This document shows, one piece after another, positions 17,626 through 26,193 of a stretch of DNA of 64,000 nucleotides; position 1 is the stretch's first letter; each line of letters starts with the position of its first letter. The DNA comes from Streptomyces violaceorubidus (lineage in GTDB: Bacteria > Actinomycetota > Actinomycetes > Streptomycetales > Streptomycetaceae), in the NCBI RefSeq assembly GCF_000717995.1, contig NZ_JODM01000019.1, positions 1 to 64,000 on the forward strand. The letters are read 5' to 3'. A program made the position numbers and the translations under genes. The notes under the pieces were generated by a model that was given only the letters and a program-made list of their open reading frames with translations, was not told the DNA's origin and made no database searches.

Positions 17626-18881
17626 GCCAGGTGCTCCCGGTTGTGTGCGATCAGCCGGTCCGTGAGCTGTTCGGCGTACGCGTACTGGCCGACGAGCGGG
17701 TGGGCGAGCAGCGCCCGGAAGACCCGGTCCCGCCCGCCGCGCAGGGCCGCGTCCAGGGCCAGGTCCTCGTACGCGGTCACGTGCGCCATGAGCCCCGCGT
17801 ACAGCGGGTCCACGTCGGCCACCGGCAGCGGCGCGGCCCCCTTGCCGCCCACCGCCGCCGGGACCTCGATCACCGCGTCGTCGGGCAGGAAGGGCAGCGT
17901 GCCCCCGTTGTAGGTGTTCACCACCTGGTACGGCGAGCCCGCGCCGCCGAGCAGGGCGGCGGCGAGGTCGACGGCGGCCTCGGAGTAGTAGGCGCCGCCG
18001 CGCCCGGCGAGCAGCGCGGGCTTCTCGTCCAGGGCCGGATCGCCGTACATCCGGAGCAGTTGCCGTTCCATCTCCGCGACCTCGGCGGCCCGGGACGGCT
18101 TGGTGCGCAGCTCGTCGACGACCTCGTCGTGGGCGTAGTAGTAGCGCAGGTAGTACGACGGGACGACGCCGAGGCGGTCCAGGAGCGGCCGGGGCAGGCG
18201 CAGGTCGGCGGCGACCGCGTCCCCGTGCTCGGCCAGCAGGCGGGGCAGCACGTCCTCGCCCTCGGGCCCGCCGAGCCGCACTCCGGTCTCCCAGGTGAGG
18301 TGGTTGAGGCCCACGTGGTCCAGGTGGACGTCGGCGGGCGCCACCCCGAGCAGCGCGGCGAACTTGCGTTGCAGCCCGATCGCCACGTTGCACAGCCCGA
18401 CCGCGCGGTGCCCGGCCCGGAGCAGGGCGCGGGTGACGATGCCGACGGGGTTGGTGAAGTCGATGATCCAGGCGTCCGGGTTGGCCCGGCGGATCCGCTC
18501 GGCGATGTCCAGCACCACCGGCACCGTGCGCAGCGCCTTGGCGAGCCCGCCCGCGCCGGTCGTCTCCTGGCCCACGCAACCGCACTCCAGCGGCCAGGTC
18601 TCGTCCTGCTGCCGGGCGGCCTGGCCGCCGACGCGCAGCTGGAGCAGGACGGCGTCGGCGCCCTCGACGGCCGCGTCCAGGTCGGAGGTGGTGACCACGC
18701 GGCCGGTGTGCCCCTGCCGGGCGAGGATGCGCCGGGCGAGGCCGCCCACCAGCTCCAGCCGGTCCGCCGCCGGGTCGACGAGCACCAGCTCCTCCACCGG
18801 GAGCGTGTCCCGCAACCGGGCGAAGCCGTCGATCAGTTCGGGCGTGTAGGTCGAACCGCCGCCGACCACGGTGAGTTTCAT
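17616..18881 (-). CDS. GH4 family 6-phospho-beta-glucosidase-like enzyme
   Basis: This is a full-length 421-residue GH4 enzyme. It starts with the NAD-binding VVGGGSTYTPEL (residues 5-16), has VLQLRVGG-type family sequence, and carries metal ligands Cys164 (GLCNVAIG) and His194 (GLNHLTW). GH4 enzymes need NAD, a divalent metal and reducing conditions and cleave by redox-assisted elimination. The CN pair, in contrast to the CHS of alpha-glucosidases, points to the 6-phospho-beta-glucosidase branch. It is embedded with ABC transporter genes and a kinase gene, seven nt after a permease stop. No PTS component is present. Confidence 0.9.
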   Translation of the reverse strand: MKLTVVGGGSTYTPELIDGFARLRDTLPVEELVLVDPAADRLELVGGLARRILARQGHTGRVVTTSDLDAAVEGADAVLLQLRVGGQAARQQDETWPLECGCVGQETTGAGGLAKALRTVPVVLDIAERIRRANPDAWIIDFTNPVGIVTRALLRAGHRAVGLCNVAIGLQRKFAALLGVAPADVHLDHVGLNHLTWETGVRLGGPEGEDVLPRLLAEHGDAVAADLRLPRPLLDRLGVVPSYYLRYYYAHDEVVDELRTKPSRAAEVAEMERQLLRMYGDPALDEKPALLAGRGGAYYSEAAVDLAAALLGGAGSPYQVVNTYNGGTLPFLPDDAVIEVPAAVGGKGAAPLPVADVDPLYAGLMAHVTAYEDLALDAALRGGRDRVFRALLAHPLVGQYAYAEQLTDRLIAHNREHLAWA

Positions 18882-18888
18882 GCAGACA

Positions 18889-19800
18889 TCAACCCTTTAC
18901 TCCGGTGAGCGTGACACCCTCGACGAACGCCTTCTGCGCGAAGAAGAACACGAGGATCACGGGGGCCATGACCAGCACGGTCGCGGCCATGGTGAGGTTC
19001 CAGTCGGTGTGGTGGGCGCCCTTGAAGGACTCCAGGCCGTAGGAGAGCGTCCAGGCGCCGGGGTTCTCGGAGGCGTAGATCTGGGGGCCGAAGTAGTCGT
19101 TCCAGGCGTAGAAGAACTGGAAGAGGGCCACGGCCGCGATGCCGGGCTTCGCCATCGGCAGGACGACCCTCAGCAGGGTGCGCAGCTCCCCGCAGCCGTC
19201 GACCCTGGCCGCGTCGAGGTACTCGTCCGGGATGGTCAGCAGGAACTGGCGCAGCAGGAAGATGGAGAAGGCGTCGCCGAAGGCCATCGGGATGATCAGC
19301 GGCCACAGCGTGCCGGACAGGTCCAGCTGTTTCGCCCAGAACAGGTACATCGGGATGATGATCACCTGCGGGGGCAGCATCATCATCGAGATCACCAGCA
19401 TCAGCGACAGGTGCCGGCCCCGGAAGCGGAACTTGGCCAGCGCGTAGGCCACCGGGATCGACGACGCCACGGTCAGCACGGTGCCGAGCCCCGCGTACAG
19501 CAGCGTGTTCCGCCACCAGGTGAGGAAGCCGGGCGTGTCCAGGACCGCGCGGTAGTTGCCCCACTCCCAGGTGTGCGGCCACAGGTCGCGGGTGAGGGCC
19601 TGCTGGTCGCTCATCAGCGAGGTGAGCACCACGAAGACGAACGGCAGCGTGAAGAAGAGGGCGGCGGCCACGCCCAGGGCGTGGACGGCGATCCAGTGCA
19701 GCAGGACGCGTCGGCGGGCGGTGCGCTCCTCGGTGGGCGGCGGGTCGCCGGCCGCGGCGGGCCGGGCCGGCAGCTGGGCCGTCGGTACCTGGGTGGTCAT
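18889..19800 (-). CDS. Carbohydrate ABC transporter permease (MalG type)
   Basis: This is a 303-residue integral membrane protein of the binding-protein-dependent permease family. It has six predicted membrane segments, and the EAA-type loop reads EYLDAARVDGCGELRTLLRVVLPMAKPGIAA. It matches the MalG/LacG/CUT1 group and pairs with the preceding MalF-type permease, overlapping it by ATGA (19797-19800), which implies translational coupling. It forms the inner-membrane channel with that partner. No ATPase is encoded locally; CUT1 systems in Streptomyces commonly borrow the shared MsiK ATPase. Confidence 0.93.
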   Translation of the reverse strand: MTTQVPTAQLPARPAAAGDPPPTEERTARRRVLLHWIAVHALGVAAALFFTLPFVFVVLTSLMSDQQALTRDLWPHTWEWGNYRAVLDTPGFLTWWRNTLLYAGLGTVLTVASSIPVAYALAKFRFRGRHLSLMLVISMMMLPPQVIIIPMYLFWAKQLDLSGTLWPLIIPMAFGDAFSIFLLRQFLLTIPDEYLDAARVDGCGELRTLLRVVLPMAKPGIAAVALFQFFYAWNDYFGPQIYASENPGAWTLSYGLESFKGAHHTDWNLTMAATVLVMAPVILVFFFAQKAFVEGVTLTGVKG

Positions 19801-20753
19801 CGGTCACCTGCCTGGATCAGACCGCCCCGGCGGCGCATCAGCAGTGCCGTGAACGCCATCGCCAGCGCGAACAGCACGAGCGCGACCACACAGGCGGAGC
19901 CGTAGTCGAAGCGCTGGAAGCCGAGGTTGTAGACGAGCTGGGGGAGGGTGAGGGTGGACTTGTCGGGATAGCCGGGCTCGAAGGACTGCCCGGAGCCGCC
20001 GATGATCCCGGAGGCGACCTTCCCGGCGACCAGCGGCTGCGTGTAGTACTGCATGGTCTGGATCACGCCCGTGACCACGGCGAACAGCACGATCGGCGAG
20101 ATGTTCGGCAGCGTCACGAACCGGAACCGCTGCCAGGCCGAGGCCCCGTCCAGCTCGGCCGCCTCGTACTGCTCCCTCGGCACGTCGAGCAGCGCCGCCA
20201 TGAAGATCACCATGAGGTCGCCCACGCCCCACACGGCGAGCGCGGTCAGCGCGGGCTTGGACCAGGCGGCGTCCGTGAACCAGCCGGGCGCCGGCACCCC
20301 CAGCCCCTCCAGGACCGAGTTGACCGGCCCCGTACCGGGGTTGAGCAGGAAGACGAAGGCCAGCGTCGCGGCGACGGGCGGGGCGAGGTAGGGCAGGTAG
20401 AAGAGGGTCCGGAAGACCCCGGCGCCCGTCCTGATCCTCGTGATGAGCAGCCCGACCCCGAGCCCGAACGCCACCCGGCAGGTCACCATCACCAGGACCA
20501 GCCAGAGGGTGTTGCGCAGCGCGGGCCAGAACAGCGGGTAGTCCTGGAGGACGTACGCCCAGTTCTCCAGGCCCCGGAACTCCGGGACGCCGAAGCCGTC
20601 GTACTTCATCAGCGAGAAGTACACGGTGGACACCAGGGGATAGGCGAAGAAGACGCCGAACCCGACGAGCCACGGTGACATGAAGGCCACCGTGCGCAGC
20701 GCCGAGGACCGGCGCTTGGCGCGGAGCGTGTTCGCGCTCGTGGACGTGGTCAT
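19797..20753 (-). CDS. Carbohydrate ABC transporter permease (MalF type)
   Basis: From the ATG at 20753 (five nt after the binding-protein stop) the product is 318 residues. It has six membrane segments, starting LRTVAFMSPWLVGFGVFFAYPLV, and an EAA loop EQYEAAELDGASAWQRFRFVTLPNISPIVL. This is the MalF partner of the next gene in a CUT1 importer for oligosaccharides or glycosides. Longer in-frame extensions lie inside the binding-protein gene and are not real. Confidence 0.93.
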   Translation of the reverse strand: MTTSTSANTLRAKRRSSALRTVAFMSPWLVGFGVFFAYPLVSTVYFSLMKYDGFGVPEFRGLENWAYVLQDYPLFWPALRNTLWLVLVMVTCRVAFGLGVGLLITRIRTGAGVFRTLFYLPYLAPPVAATLAFVFLLNPGTGPVNSVLEGLGVPAPGWFTDAAWSKPALTALAVWGVGDLMVIFMAALLDVPREQYEAAELDGASAWQRFRFVTLPNISPIVLFAVVTGVIQTMQYYTQPLVAGKVASGIIGGSGQSFEPGYPDKSTLTLPQLVYNLGFQRFDYGSACVVALVLFALAMAFTALLMRRRGGLIQAGDR

Positions 20754-20758
20754 GCCCG

Positions 20759-22096
20759 CTACTTCGCCTGCTCGATGTCGCGGTCGATCTGCGCGGCGGT
20801 CTTCTCCAGACCGGCCTTGAGGTCCTTCACCTTGCCCGACTCGTACTGGTAGCCGAAGTCCTGGAGGGTCAGCTGGTAGGTGGCGCCGTTGACGGAGGCG
20901 GGCGGGGAGTTCGACTCGGGGTGCTGGGCGATGTCCAGGAAGGTCTTGAACGCCGGATCGGTCTTCAGGTCGGGCGACTTGAGGGCCGGGAAGGTGGAGG
21001 GCACGTTGCGGATGGCGTTGGCGAAGGCGACGACGGCCTCGGTGTCGGTCGTCATGTACTTCACCAGCTCCCACGCGGCGTTCTGCTTCTTGCTCTGCGG
21101 GGCGATGCCCATGACGGTGCCGGACAGGAAGCCCTTGCCGTACTCGTCCGCCTCGTCGTCGGCGACGGGCATCGGCGCGGTGCCGATCTCGAAGCCGACC
21201 CCCGCGTCCTTCGCCATGCCGAGCCGCCACTCGCCGTCCAGTTGCATGGCCACCTGGCCGGTCTGGAAGGGGTGCTTGGCGCCCCACTCGTCACCGAAGG
21301 TGTTGCGGTACTTCTCCAGCTTCTCGAAGCCGCCGAGGTCGTCGACGAGCTTCTTCTGGTACGTGAACATCTCGGCGAACGCCGGGTCCTCGGCGACGCT
21401 GGACTTGCCGTCCTCGCCGAAGTAGGCGTGGTCCCACTGGGACATGTAGTGGTCGACCACGGTCTCGTAGCCGTGGTAGTTCGGCATGAAGCCGAGCTGC
21501 TCGTACCCGTCGCCCCGGGTCTTCGTCAGCTTCTTCGCCACCCGGGCGAACTCGGACCAGGTCTTCGGCGGGGCCTTGATCCCGGCCGCCTCGAAGGCGT
21601 CCTTGTTGTAGTAGAGGCCGTAGGCGTCGCCGAGCAGCGGCAGGGCGCAGCGCGTCCCCTCGAACTGGGTGTACTCCAGCATCGGCTTCGGGATGAGCGC
21701 GTCCAGGTCGAGCTTCGACTTCTCGACGAAGGGCTTCAGATCGAGGAAGGCGCCCGAGGAGCAGAACTTGCCGATGTTGGACGTGGTGAACGAGGACACC
21801 ACGTCGGGGCCGCTCGAACCGCCCGCGCGCAGGGCCTGGTTGAGCTTGTCGTCGTTGATGTTGCCGACGACCTTCACCTTGATGTTGGGGTGCGCCTTCT
21901 CGAAGCGGTCCACGTTGGCCTGGACGGCCTTCACCTCGGCGGGGGCGCTCCAGCCGTGCCAGAAGGTGAGGGTCGTCTCGGCGTTCGGGTCGTCGGAGGG
22001 GCCGGATCCGGACTGGCCGGTGCAGGCGGTGGCGAGCAGGGCGAGGGAGGCGGAGGCGGCGACCGCGAGGGCCGCTTTTCTGGATATTCCGGGCAT
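20759..22096 (-). CDS. Extracellular sugar-binding lipoprotein of a CUT1 ABC importer
   Basis: This 445-residue solute-binding protein has a lipoprotein signal peptide: SRK, a hydrophobic stretch, then LLATAC with Cys25 as the lipidated residue. The mature protein begins with a Gly/Ser-rich linker and shows the family-1 features TLTFWHGWSAPAE and FEKAHPNIKVKVV near the start, and LYYNKDAFEAAGI further in. It captures sugar at the cell surface for the two permeases encoded downstream. GGGAGC precedes the ATG. It lies 65 nt after the ROK regulator stop, so the regulator is probably in the same transcript. Confidence 0.93.
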   Translation of the reverse strand: MPGISRKAALAVAASASLALLATACTGQSGSGPSDDPNAETTLTFWHGWSAPAEVKAVQANVDRFEKAHPNIKVKVVGNINDDKLNQALRAGGSSGPDVVSSFTTSNIGKFCSSGAFLDLKPFVEKSKLDLDALIPKPMLEYTQFEGTRCALPLLGDAYGLYYNKDAFEAAGIKAPPKTWSEFARVAKKLTKTRGDGYEQLGFMPNYHGYETVVDHYMSQWDHAYFGEDGKSSVAEDPAFAEMFTYQKKLVDDLGGFEKLEKYRNTFGDEWGAKHPFQTGQVAMQLDGEWRLGMAKDAGVGFEIGTAPMPVADDEADEYGKGFLSGTVMGIAPQSKKQNAAWELVKYMTTDTEAVVAFANAIRNVPSTFPALKSPDLKTDPAFKTFLDIAQHPESNSPPASVNGATYQLTLQDFGYQYESGKVKDLKAGLEKTAAQIDRDIEQAK

Positions 22097-22161
22097 GGCG
22101 AAGCTCCCAGGGGCAGGGTGGGGACAGGTGGGTGGGGCGGGTGAGGGGCGGTGCGGGGGTG

Positions 22162-23379
22162 TCAGCGCGAGGTGTCGAAGACCTCGTCGCGGGTGGTCGC
22201 CAGCGCGCTCTCCAGCGCGCCGCGCAGGACGGGGTGCTCCCGCACCTCACCGACGGCGAGCCGGGGCCGGGAGGCGGCCAGTTCCTCCAGCTCGTCCCGG
22301 ACCAGGTCGCGCAGCGCCTCCCCGCCCGCGGTGAGCGAGGTGCCGCTCAGGACCACCAGCTCGGGGTCCAGCACCGAGACGAGGGAGGCGAGGCCGGTGG
22401 CCAGGCGGGTGGCGTAGGTCTGGAGCAGCCGGCGGTGCGGTTCGTCGTCCGAGCCGGCCCGCGCCGCGCGGGCGACCAGGGCGGCGGCGGCCTCGGTGTA
22501 CGGCCCCGAGGGCACCTCGGCGACCCCCAGCTCCCGGGCCAGCCGCGGCAGCGCCTGGGAGCCGGCCAGCTCCTGGAAGCCGCCGCTGCCGGTGCGGCTG
22601 ACCTTGCGGACCAGCGGCGCCCCCGGCACCGGCAGGAACCCGACCTCGCCGGCGCCGCCGGTCCAGCCGCGGTGCAGCCGGCCGCCGAGCACCAGGGCGG
22701 CACCCAGGCCCTCCTGGTTCCACAGCAGGACGAAGTCCTCGTGGCCCCGGGCCGCACCGAGGCGCTGCTCGGCCACGGCGGCGAGGTTCACGTCGTTCTC
22801 GTACTCCACCGGCATCGGCAGGGCGGCGGCGAGTTCGTCCAGGAGGGCGGGGGAGTGCCAGCCGGGCAGGTGGGAGGCGTAGCGCAGCCGCCCGGTGCCC
22901 GGGTCGAAGGCTCCCGGGGTGCCGACGACGAGGCGGTGGACGTCGCCGCGGGCGAGTCCGGCGGCCTTCACCGCGCCGTCGAGGGCGTCGGTGACCTGCT
23001 GGACGACGGGGACGGCGGGGCGCCGGCCCGGGGTGGGCAGCTCGTGCCGGCCGACGGTGCGCCCGGTGACGTCGGCGACCGCCGCCAGGACGCGGTCCGG
23101 GGTGACGTCGATCCCGGCGGCGTACGCGGCGGCCGGGTTGACCTCGTAGAGCTGGGCGCCCGGCCCGGGGCGGCCCTCGGTCGTCCCCCCGGCCAGGACC
23201 AGCCCCGCCGCCTCCAGACGGGCCAGCAACTGCGAGGCGGTGGGCTTCGACAGCCCGGTCAGCTTGCCGATCCGGGTCCGGGACAGCGGCCCGTGCTCCA
23301 GGAGGAGGTCGAGTGCGGCCCGGTCGTTCATGGCGCGCAGGACGCGCGGGGTGCCCGGCGTACCGGCGGTTCCTGCCAT
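22162..23379 (-). CDS. ROK-family transcriptional repressor
   Basis: The 405-residue protein has an N-terminal winged helix (LSRTRIGKLTGLSKPTASQLLARLEAAGLV) and a C-terminal ROK domain with AAGIDVTPDRVLAAVADVTG, VVGTPGAFDPGTG and VEYENDVNLAAVAEQ. ROK repressors sense a sugar or sugar phosphate and control neighbouring uptake genes. It is the first gene of the importer/GH4/kinase operon and probably regulates it through the palindrome about 110 bp upstream. The start could be ATG 23379 or GTG 23391; GAGAGGCAGG serves either. Confidence 0.9.
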   Translation of the reverse strand: MAGTAGTPGTPRVLRAMNDRAALDLLLEHGPLSRTRIGKLTGLSKPTASQLLARLEAAGLVLAGGTTEGRPGPGAQLYEVNPAAAYAAGIDVTPDRVLAAVADVTGRTVGRHELPTPGRRPAVPVVQQVTDALDGAVKAAGLARGDVHRLVVGTPGAFDPGTGRLRYASHLPGWHSPALLDELAAALPMPVEYENDVNLAAVAEQRLGAARGHEDFVLLWNQEGLGAALVLGGRLHRGWTGGAGEVGFLPVPGAPLVRKVSRTGSGGFQELAGSQALPRLARELGVAEVPSGPYTEAAAALVARAARAGSDDEPHRRLLQTYATRLATGLASLVSVLDPELVVLSGTSLTAGGEALRDLVRDELEELAASRPRLAVGEVREHPVLRGALESALATTRDEVFDTSR

Positions 23380-23488
23380 GCGTGTCCACACCTGCCTCTC
23401 GACCGCTCAGCTTTTCAGGGGCGGTGGGGGAAGTCCACCGCGCGGACCACCGGAAACGCTCCGGCGGGACGCCCCGAGAAGGTCTGTT

Positions 23489-23501
23489 AGGAAAGTTTCC
23501 T
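23489..23501. promoter_or_regulatory. Perfect palindrome AGGAAAGTTTCCT, candidate ROK operator
   Basis: A perfect 13-bp inverted repeat (AGGAAA, G, TTTCCT) sits 110 bp upstream of the ROK repressor start, in an A/T-richer island of a very G/C-rich region. Its placement upstream of a sugar-catabolic operon with a ROK gene makes it the best candidate operator. The protein-DNA assignment is inferred. Confidence 0.6.
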
Positions 23502-23545
23502 GTTGGCTGGAGAACGTAGGCCCGCCGCAAGGAGCCGTCAAGAGA

Positions 23546-23583
23546 CCGCCCCCGAGGCAACGCAGTCGTTACCTGGGGGGCGG
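23546..23583 (-). terminator. Hairpin after the MscS gene
   Basis: CCGCCCCCGAGG pairs with CCTGGGGGGCGG with one mismatch around a 14-nt loop. It lies 28-65 nt downstream of the MscS stop on the minus strand, before the sugar operon's promoter region. Confidence 0.6.
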
Positions 23584-23610
23584 AAAGGGTGTGGGCCGGT
23601 CCGGGCCGGG

Positions 23611-24708
23611 CTACTTGCTGGTGCTGGGCGGCGGAATGGGGGAGGCCGCCATGGACTGCGGCGAGGCGGTGCTCGCGTACGCCGACGGCGCCGCGACGCC
23701 CGCCGTGGGGTCGGCGGCGACCGGGGCGCCCTCCAGGGGGACGGTGGCGCCGCCGACGATCGCGATGCCGGCCGCGTCGAAGGCCCGCTTGATGCGCCAG
23801 CGCAGCTCGCGCTCGACGGTGAGGGACTTGCCGGGCATGGTCTTCGCGCAGACCCGCACCACCATCGAGTCGAGCAGCACGGAGTCCAGGCCGAGCGTCT
23901 CGATCGGGCCCCACAGCATCTCGTTCCAGGGCTCTTCCTTGCTCATCCGCTCGCCGACCGCGGAGAGGGTCTCCTTCACCCTGTCCAGGTTCTCGTCGGA
24001 GCGGACGGTCACGTCGACACCGGCCGTGGACCAGCCCTGGGAGAGGTTGCCGATGCGCTTGACCTCGCCGTTGCGGACGTACCAGATCTCGCCGTCGGCG
24101 CCGCGCAGCTTGGTCACCCGCAGCCCGACCTCGATGACCTCGCCGGAGGCGACGCCCGCGTCGATGCTGTCGCCGACGCCGTACTGGTCCTCCAGGATCA
24201 TGAAGACGCCGGAGAGGAAGTCGGTGACCAGATTGCGGGCGCCGAAGCCGATCGCCACACCGGCGACACCGGCGGAGGCCAGCAGCGGGGCCAGGTTGAT
24301 CTGGAAGGTGCCGAGCACCATCAGGGCGGCGGTGCCCAGGATGAGGAAGCTGGCCACCGAACGCAGGACGGACCCGATCGCCTCCGAGCGCTGCCGGCGC
24401 CGCTCGGCGTTGACCAGCAGCCCGCTCAGTGCCGTACCGCCGGACCCACCGCTCCTGCGGTTCATGCGGTCTATCAGCTTGGTGATCGCCCGCCGCACCA
24501 CCGCGCGCAGCACCACCGCGATCACCACGATCAGCAGCACCCGCAGTCCGATCGCGAGCCACGTCGACCAGTTCTCCTCGACCCAGCCCGCGGCGTTGGT
24601 CGCGCTCTCGTGGGCCTCCCTCAGCGAGGGCACGGTCGGGGCCGTCGGTGTGGGCGACGGCGAGGGCGACGAACCGGCGGCCGACAGGACGGCGGCGGAC
24701 AGGGACAC
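23611..24708 (-). CDS. MscS-family mechanosensitive ion channel
   Basis: This is a 365-residue MscS channel. A Ser/Pro/Thr-rich N-terminus precedes TM segments at about residues 50-72 and 120-140. The pore-lining helix reads APLLASAGVAGVAIGFGARNLVTDFLSG, followed by GVFMILEDQYGVGDSI and the beta-domain motif IWYVRNGEVKRIGNLSQGWS. A C-terminal Ala/Pro/Ser-rich tail of about 50 residues follows. MscS channels release osmolytes on hypo-osmotic shock. GTG start at 24708 with GGAGG eight nt upstream. It appears monocistronic. Confidence 0.92.
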   Translation of the reverse strand: MSLSAAVLSAAGSSPSPSPTPTAPTVPSLREAHESATNAAGWVEENWSTWLAIGLRVLLIVVIAVVLRAVVRRAITKLIDRMNRRSGGSGGTALSGLLVNAERRRQRSEAIGSVLRSVASFLILGTAALMVLGTFQINLAPLLASAGVAGVAIGFGARNLVTDFLSGVFMILEDQYGVGDSIDAGVASGEVIEVGLRVTKLRGADGEIWYVRNGEVKRIGNLSQGWSTAGVDVTVRSDENLDRVKETLSAVGERMSKEEPWNEMLWGPIETLGLDSVLLDSMVVRVCAKTMPGKSLTVERELRWRIKRAFDAAGIAIVGGATVPLEGAPVAADPTAGVAAPSAYASTASPQSMAASPIPPPSTSK

Positions 24709-25025
24709 GACGGAAACCTCCAGGTGCGGCGGCCCGTCCTGCGGGGTCCGGTCCGAGGGTCCGGTCCAAGGTCACGGAAAGGTCACCGGACGGGCAGAGG
24801 CACCACACTAACGGGGCACCGGACGCGGTTCGGCCCGAAATGGGCGGGGGAGACACTGCTCACCCGCGCTCGGACTGGTCACGCCCGGGACGGCAGGCCC
24901 CGTGTGGTCGAAAACACTCCCAGCCCGTTACCGGGACATGGTGGCGCTACGACCAGGCATGAGGGGAGACTGAACCAGATCGTCCCGGCGCGAGCCACGC
25001 GCCGCCGACGCCCAAGGAGGCACCC
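24709..25025. other. Divergent intergenic region, MscS / HNH
   Basis: This 317-bp stretch separates two divergently transcribed genes and must hold both promoters. I see a short direct repeat (GGTCCGGTCC, twice near 24748-24770) and no convincing -35/-10 pair, hairpin or RNA gene. Confidence 0.5.
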
Positions 25026-25562
25026 GTGCCGCATGTCCTGGTCCTCAACGCGTCGTACGAGCCACTCGGCGTCGTACCGCTCCGCCGCGCGCTCGTCCTC
25101 GTCCTGGAGAACAAGGCCGTGTGCCTCGAGGAGTCCGGCGCCTATCTGCACAGCGCGACCGTCACCGTGCCCGCACCCAGCGTGGTCCGGCTCAAGCGAT
25201 TCGTGCGGGTGCCCTACCGCGGCCCCGTCCCGCTCACCCGCCGCGCCCTCTTCGCCCGCGACGGAGGCCGCTGCATGTACTGCGGCGCCGCCGCCACCAG
25301 CGTCGACCACGTCATCCCGCGCAGTCGCGGGGGCCTGCACGCGTGGGACAACGTGGTGGCGTCCTGCCGCCGCTGCAACCACGTCAAGGCCGACCGCCAC
25401 CTGGTCGAACTCGGCTGGCGCCTGCGCCACAAACCGGCCCCGCCCACCGGCCTGGCCTGGCGCATCATCGGCACGGGACACCGGGACCCGCGCTGGCTGC
25501 CGTACTTGCAGCCGTACGGCGCGGAGGACGCCATGGCCCGGATCGACGGCATCTCCGCCTGA
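25026..25562 (+). CDS. HNH endonuclease domain protein
   Basis: This 178-residue protein starts VLVLNASYEPLGVVPLRRALVLVL, typical of the conserved actinobacterial HNH family. It carries the nuclease core CMYCGAAATSVDHVIPRSRGG, WDNVVASCRRCNHVKADR, with two CxxC zinc-binding pairs and the catalytic DH. The biological substrate of this widely conserved chromosomal family is not established. GTG start at 25026 with a perfect AAGGAGG five nt upstream (25014-25020). No toxin, phage or restriction genes are adjacent. Confidence 0.9.
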   Translation: MPHVLVLNASYEPLGVVPLRRALVLVLENKAVCLEESGAYLHSATVTVPAPSVVRLKRFVRVPYRGPVPLTRRALFARDGGRCMYCGAAATSVDHVIPRSRGGLHAWDNVVASCRRCNHVKADRHLVELGWRLRHKPAPPTGLAWRIIGTGHRDPRWLPYLQPYGAEDAMARIDGISA

Positions 25563-25905
25563 GACCCCGAGCACCCGCCCGCCGCACCCGGTTCCCCGGC
25601 GGCAGGGTGCCCAGGGCGGCCCCGCCCGCCTCGGTCAGCGCGACGTCCTCGCCGAGAGGCGGCGTACGAGGTGGCCTCGACGACCATGAGGACGGGGTCG
25701 GGGTCGGCCGCCCGGCGGGGCGTTGCATGCCTGACCGTTTGGGCTTTCCGTGCGCGGGTTAGGTGGATTTTTGACCGGGTCCGTGTCGATTCGAGACGGG
25801 GTGGATGTGACCAGGATCATGTTGTCGGTGTCGGGGCGTCTGTCCTCGCCCGGACTGGGTAGGGCTGCCCCTGACCCGACAACCGTCGCGACAAAGGAGA
25901 CTCCC
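25563..25905. other. Intergenic region between the HNH gene and the malQ unit
   Basis: A hairpin at 25571-25610 (GCACCC, internal loop, CGCCG / CGGCG, internal loop, GGGTGC) may terminate the HNH transcript. Downstream, 25740-25870 is relatively T-rich and probably holds the promoter of the small ORF and malQ. I find no protein with homology here, although short frames are open on both strands. Confidence 0.5.
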
Positions 25906-26184
25906 GTGGCTGCACTCCTCCTGCTCCCGGCCCCTTCCAAACCCGTGGCGGAGCCCTCCGCCGCCTCCGAGACCCCGCACTACTGCGTCTTCGGCGCCAC
26001 CGGCGGCTGCGCCGAGACCCCGCTGACCAGCGAGCCGCCGCTGCCCGACGCCGAGCCCCTCACCAGTGAGTCGCCGTTCGCCGACGCCGTACCGCTGACC
26101 AGCGAGTCCTCGCCCGAGCTCACGGCCGACGTGCCGGAGCAGGGCGGCCCCTCCTTCGCCGTGCCGGAACCCACGAGGTCGTAG
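25906..26184 (+). CDS. Small Pro/Ser/Glu-rich hypothetical protein with PLTSE repeats
   Basis: From GTG 25906, with AAGGAG six nt upstream, an ORF of 92 residues ends 9 nt before malQ. It begins AALLLLPAPSKPVAEP, contains HYCVFGATGGCAETP, and then has three PLTSE repeats spaced 13-14 residues apart in an acidic Pro-rich tail. There is no membrane segment. I do not recognise it. The good ribosome-binding site and tight coupling to malQ favour a real gene; low complexity argues for caution. Confidence 0.6.
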   Translation: MAALLLLPAPSKPVAEPSAASETPHYCVFGATGGCAETPLTSEPPLPDAEPLTSESPFADAVPLTSESSPELTADVPEQGGPSFAVPEPTRS

Positions 26185-26193
26185 AGGAAGCAG

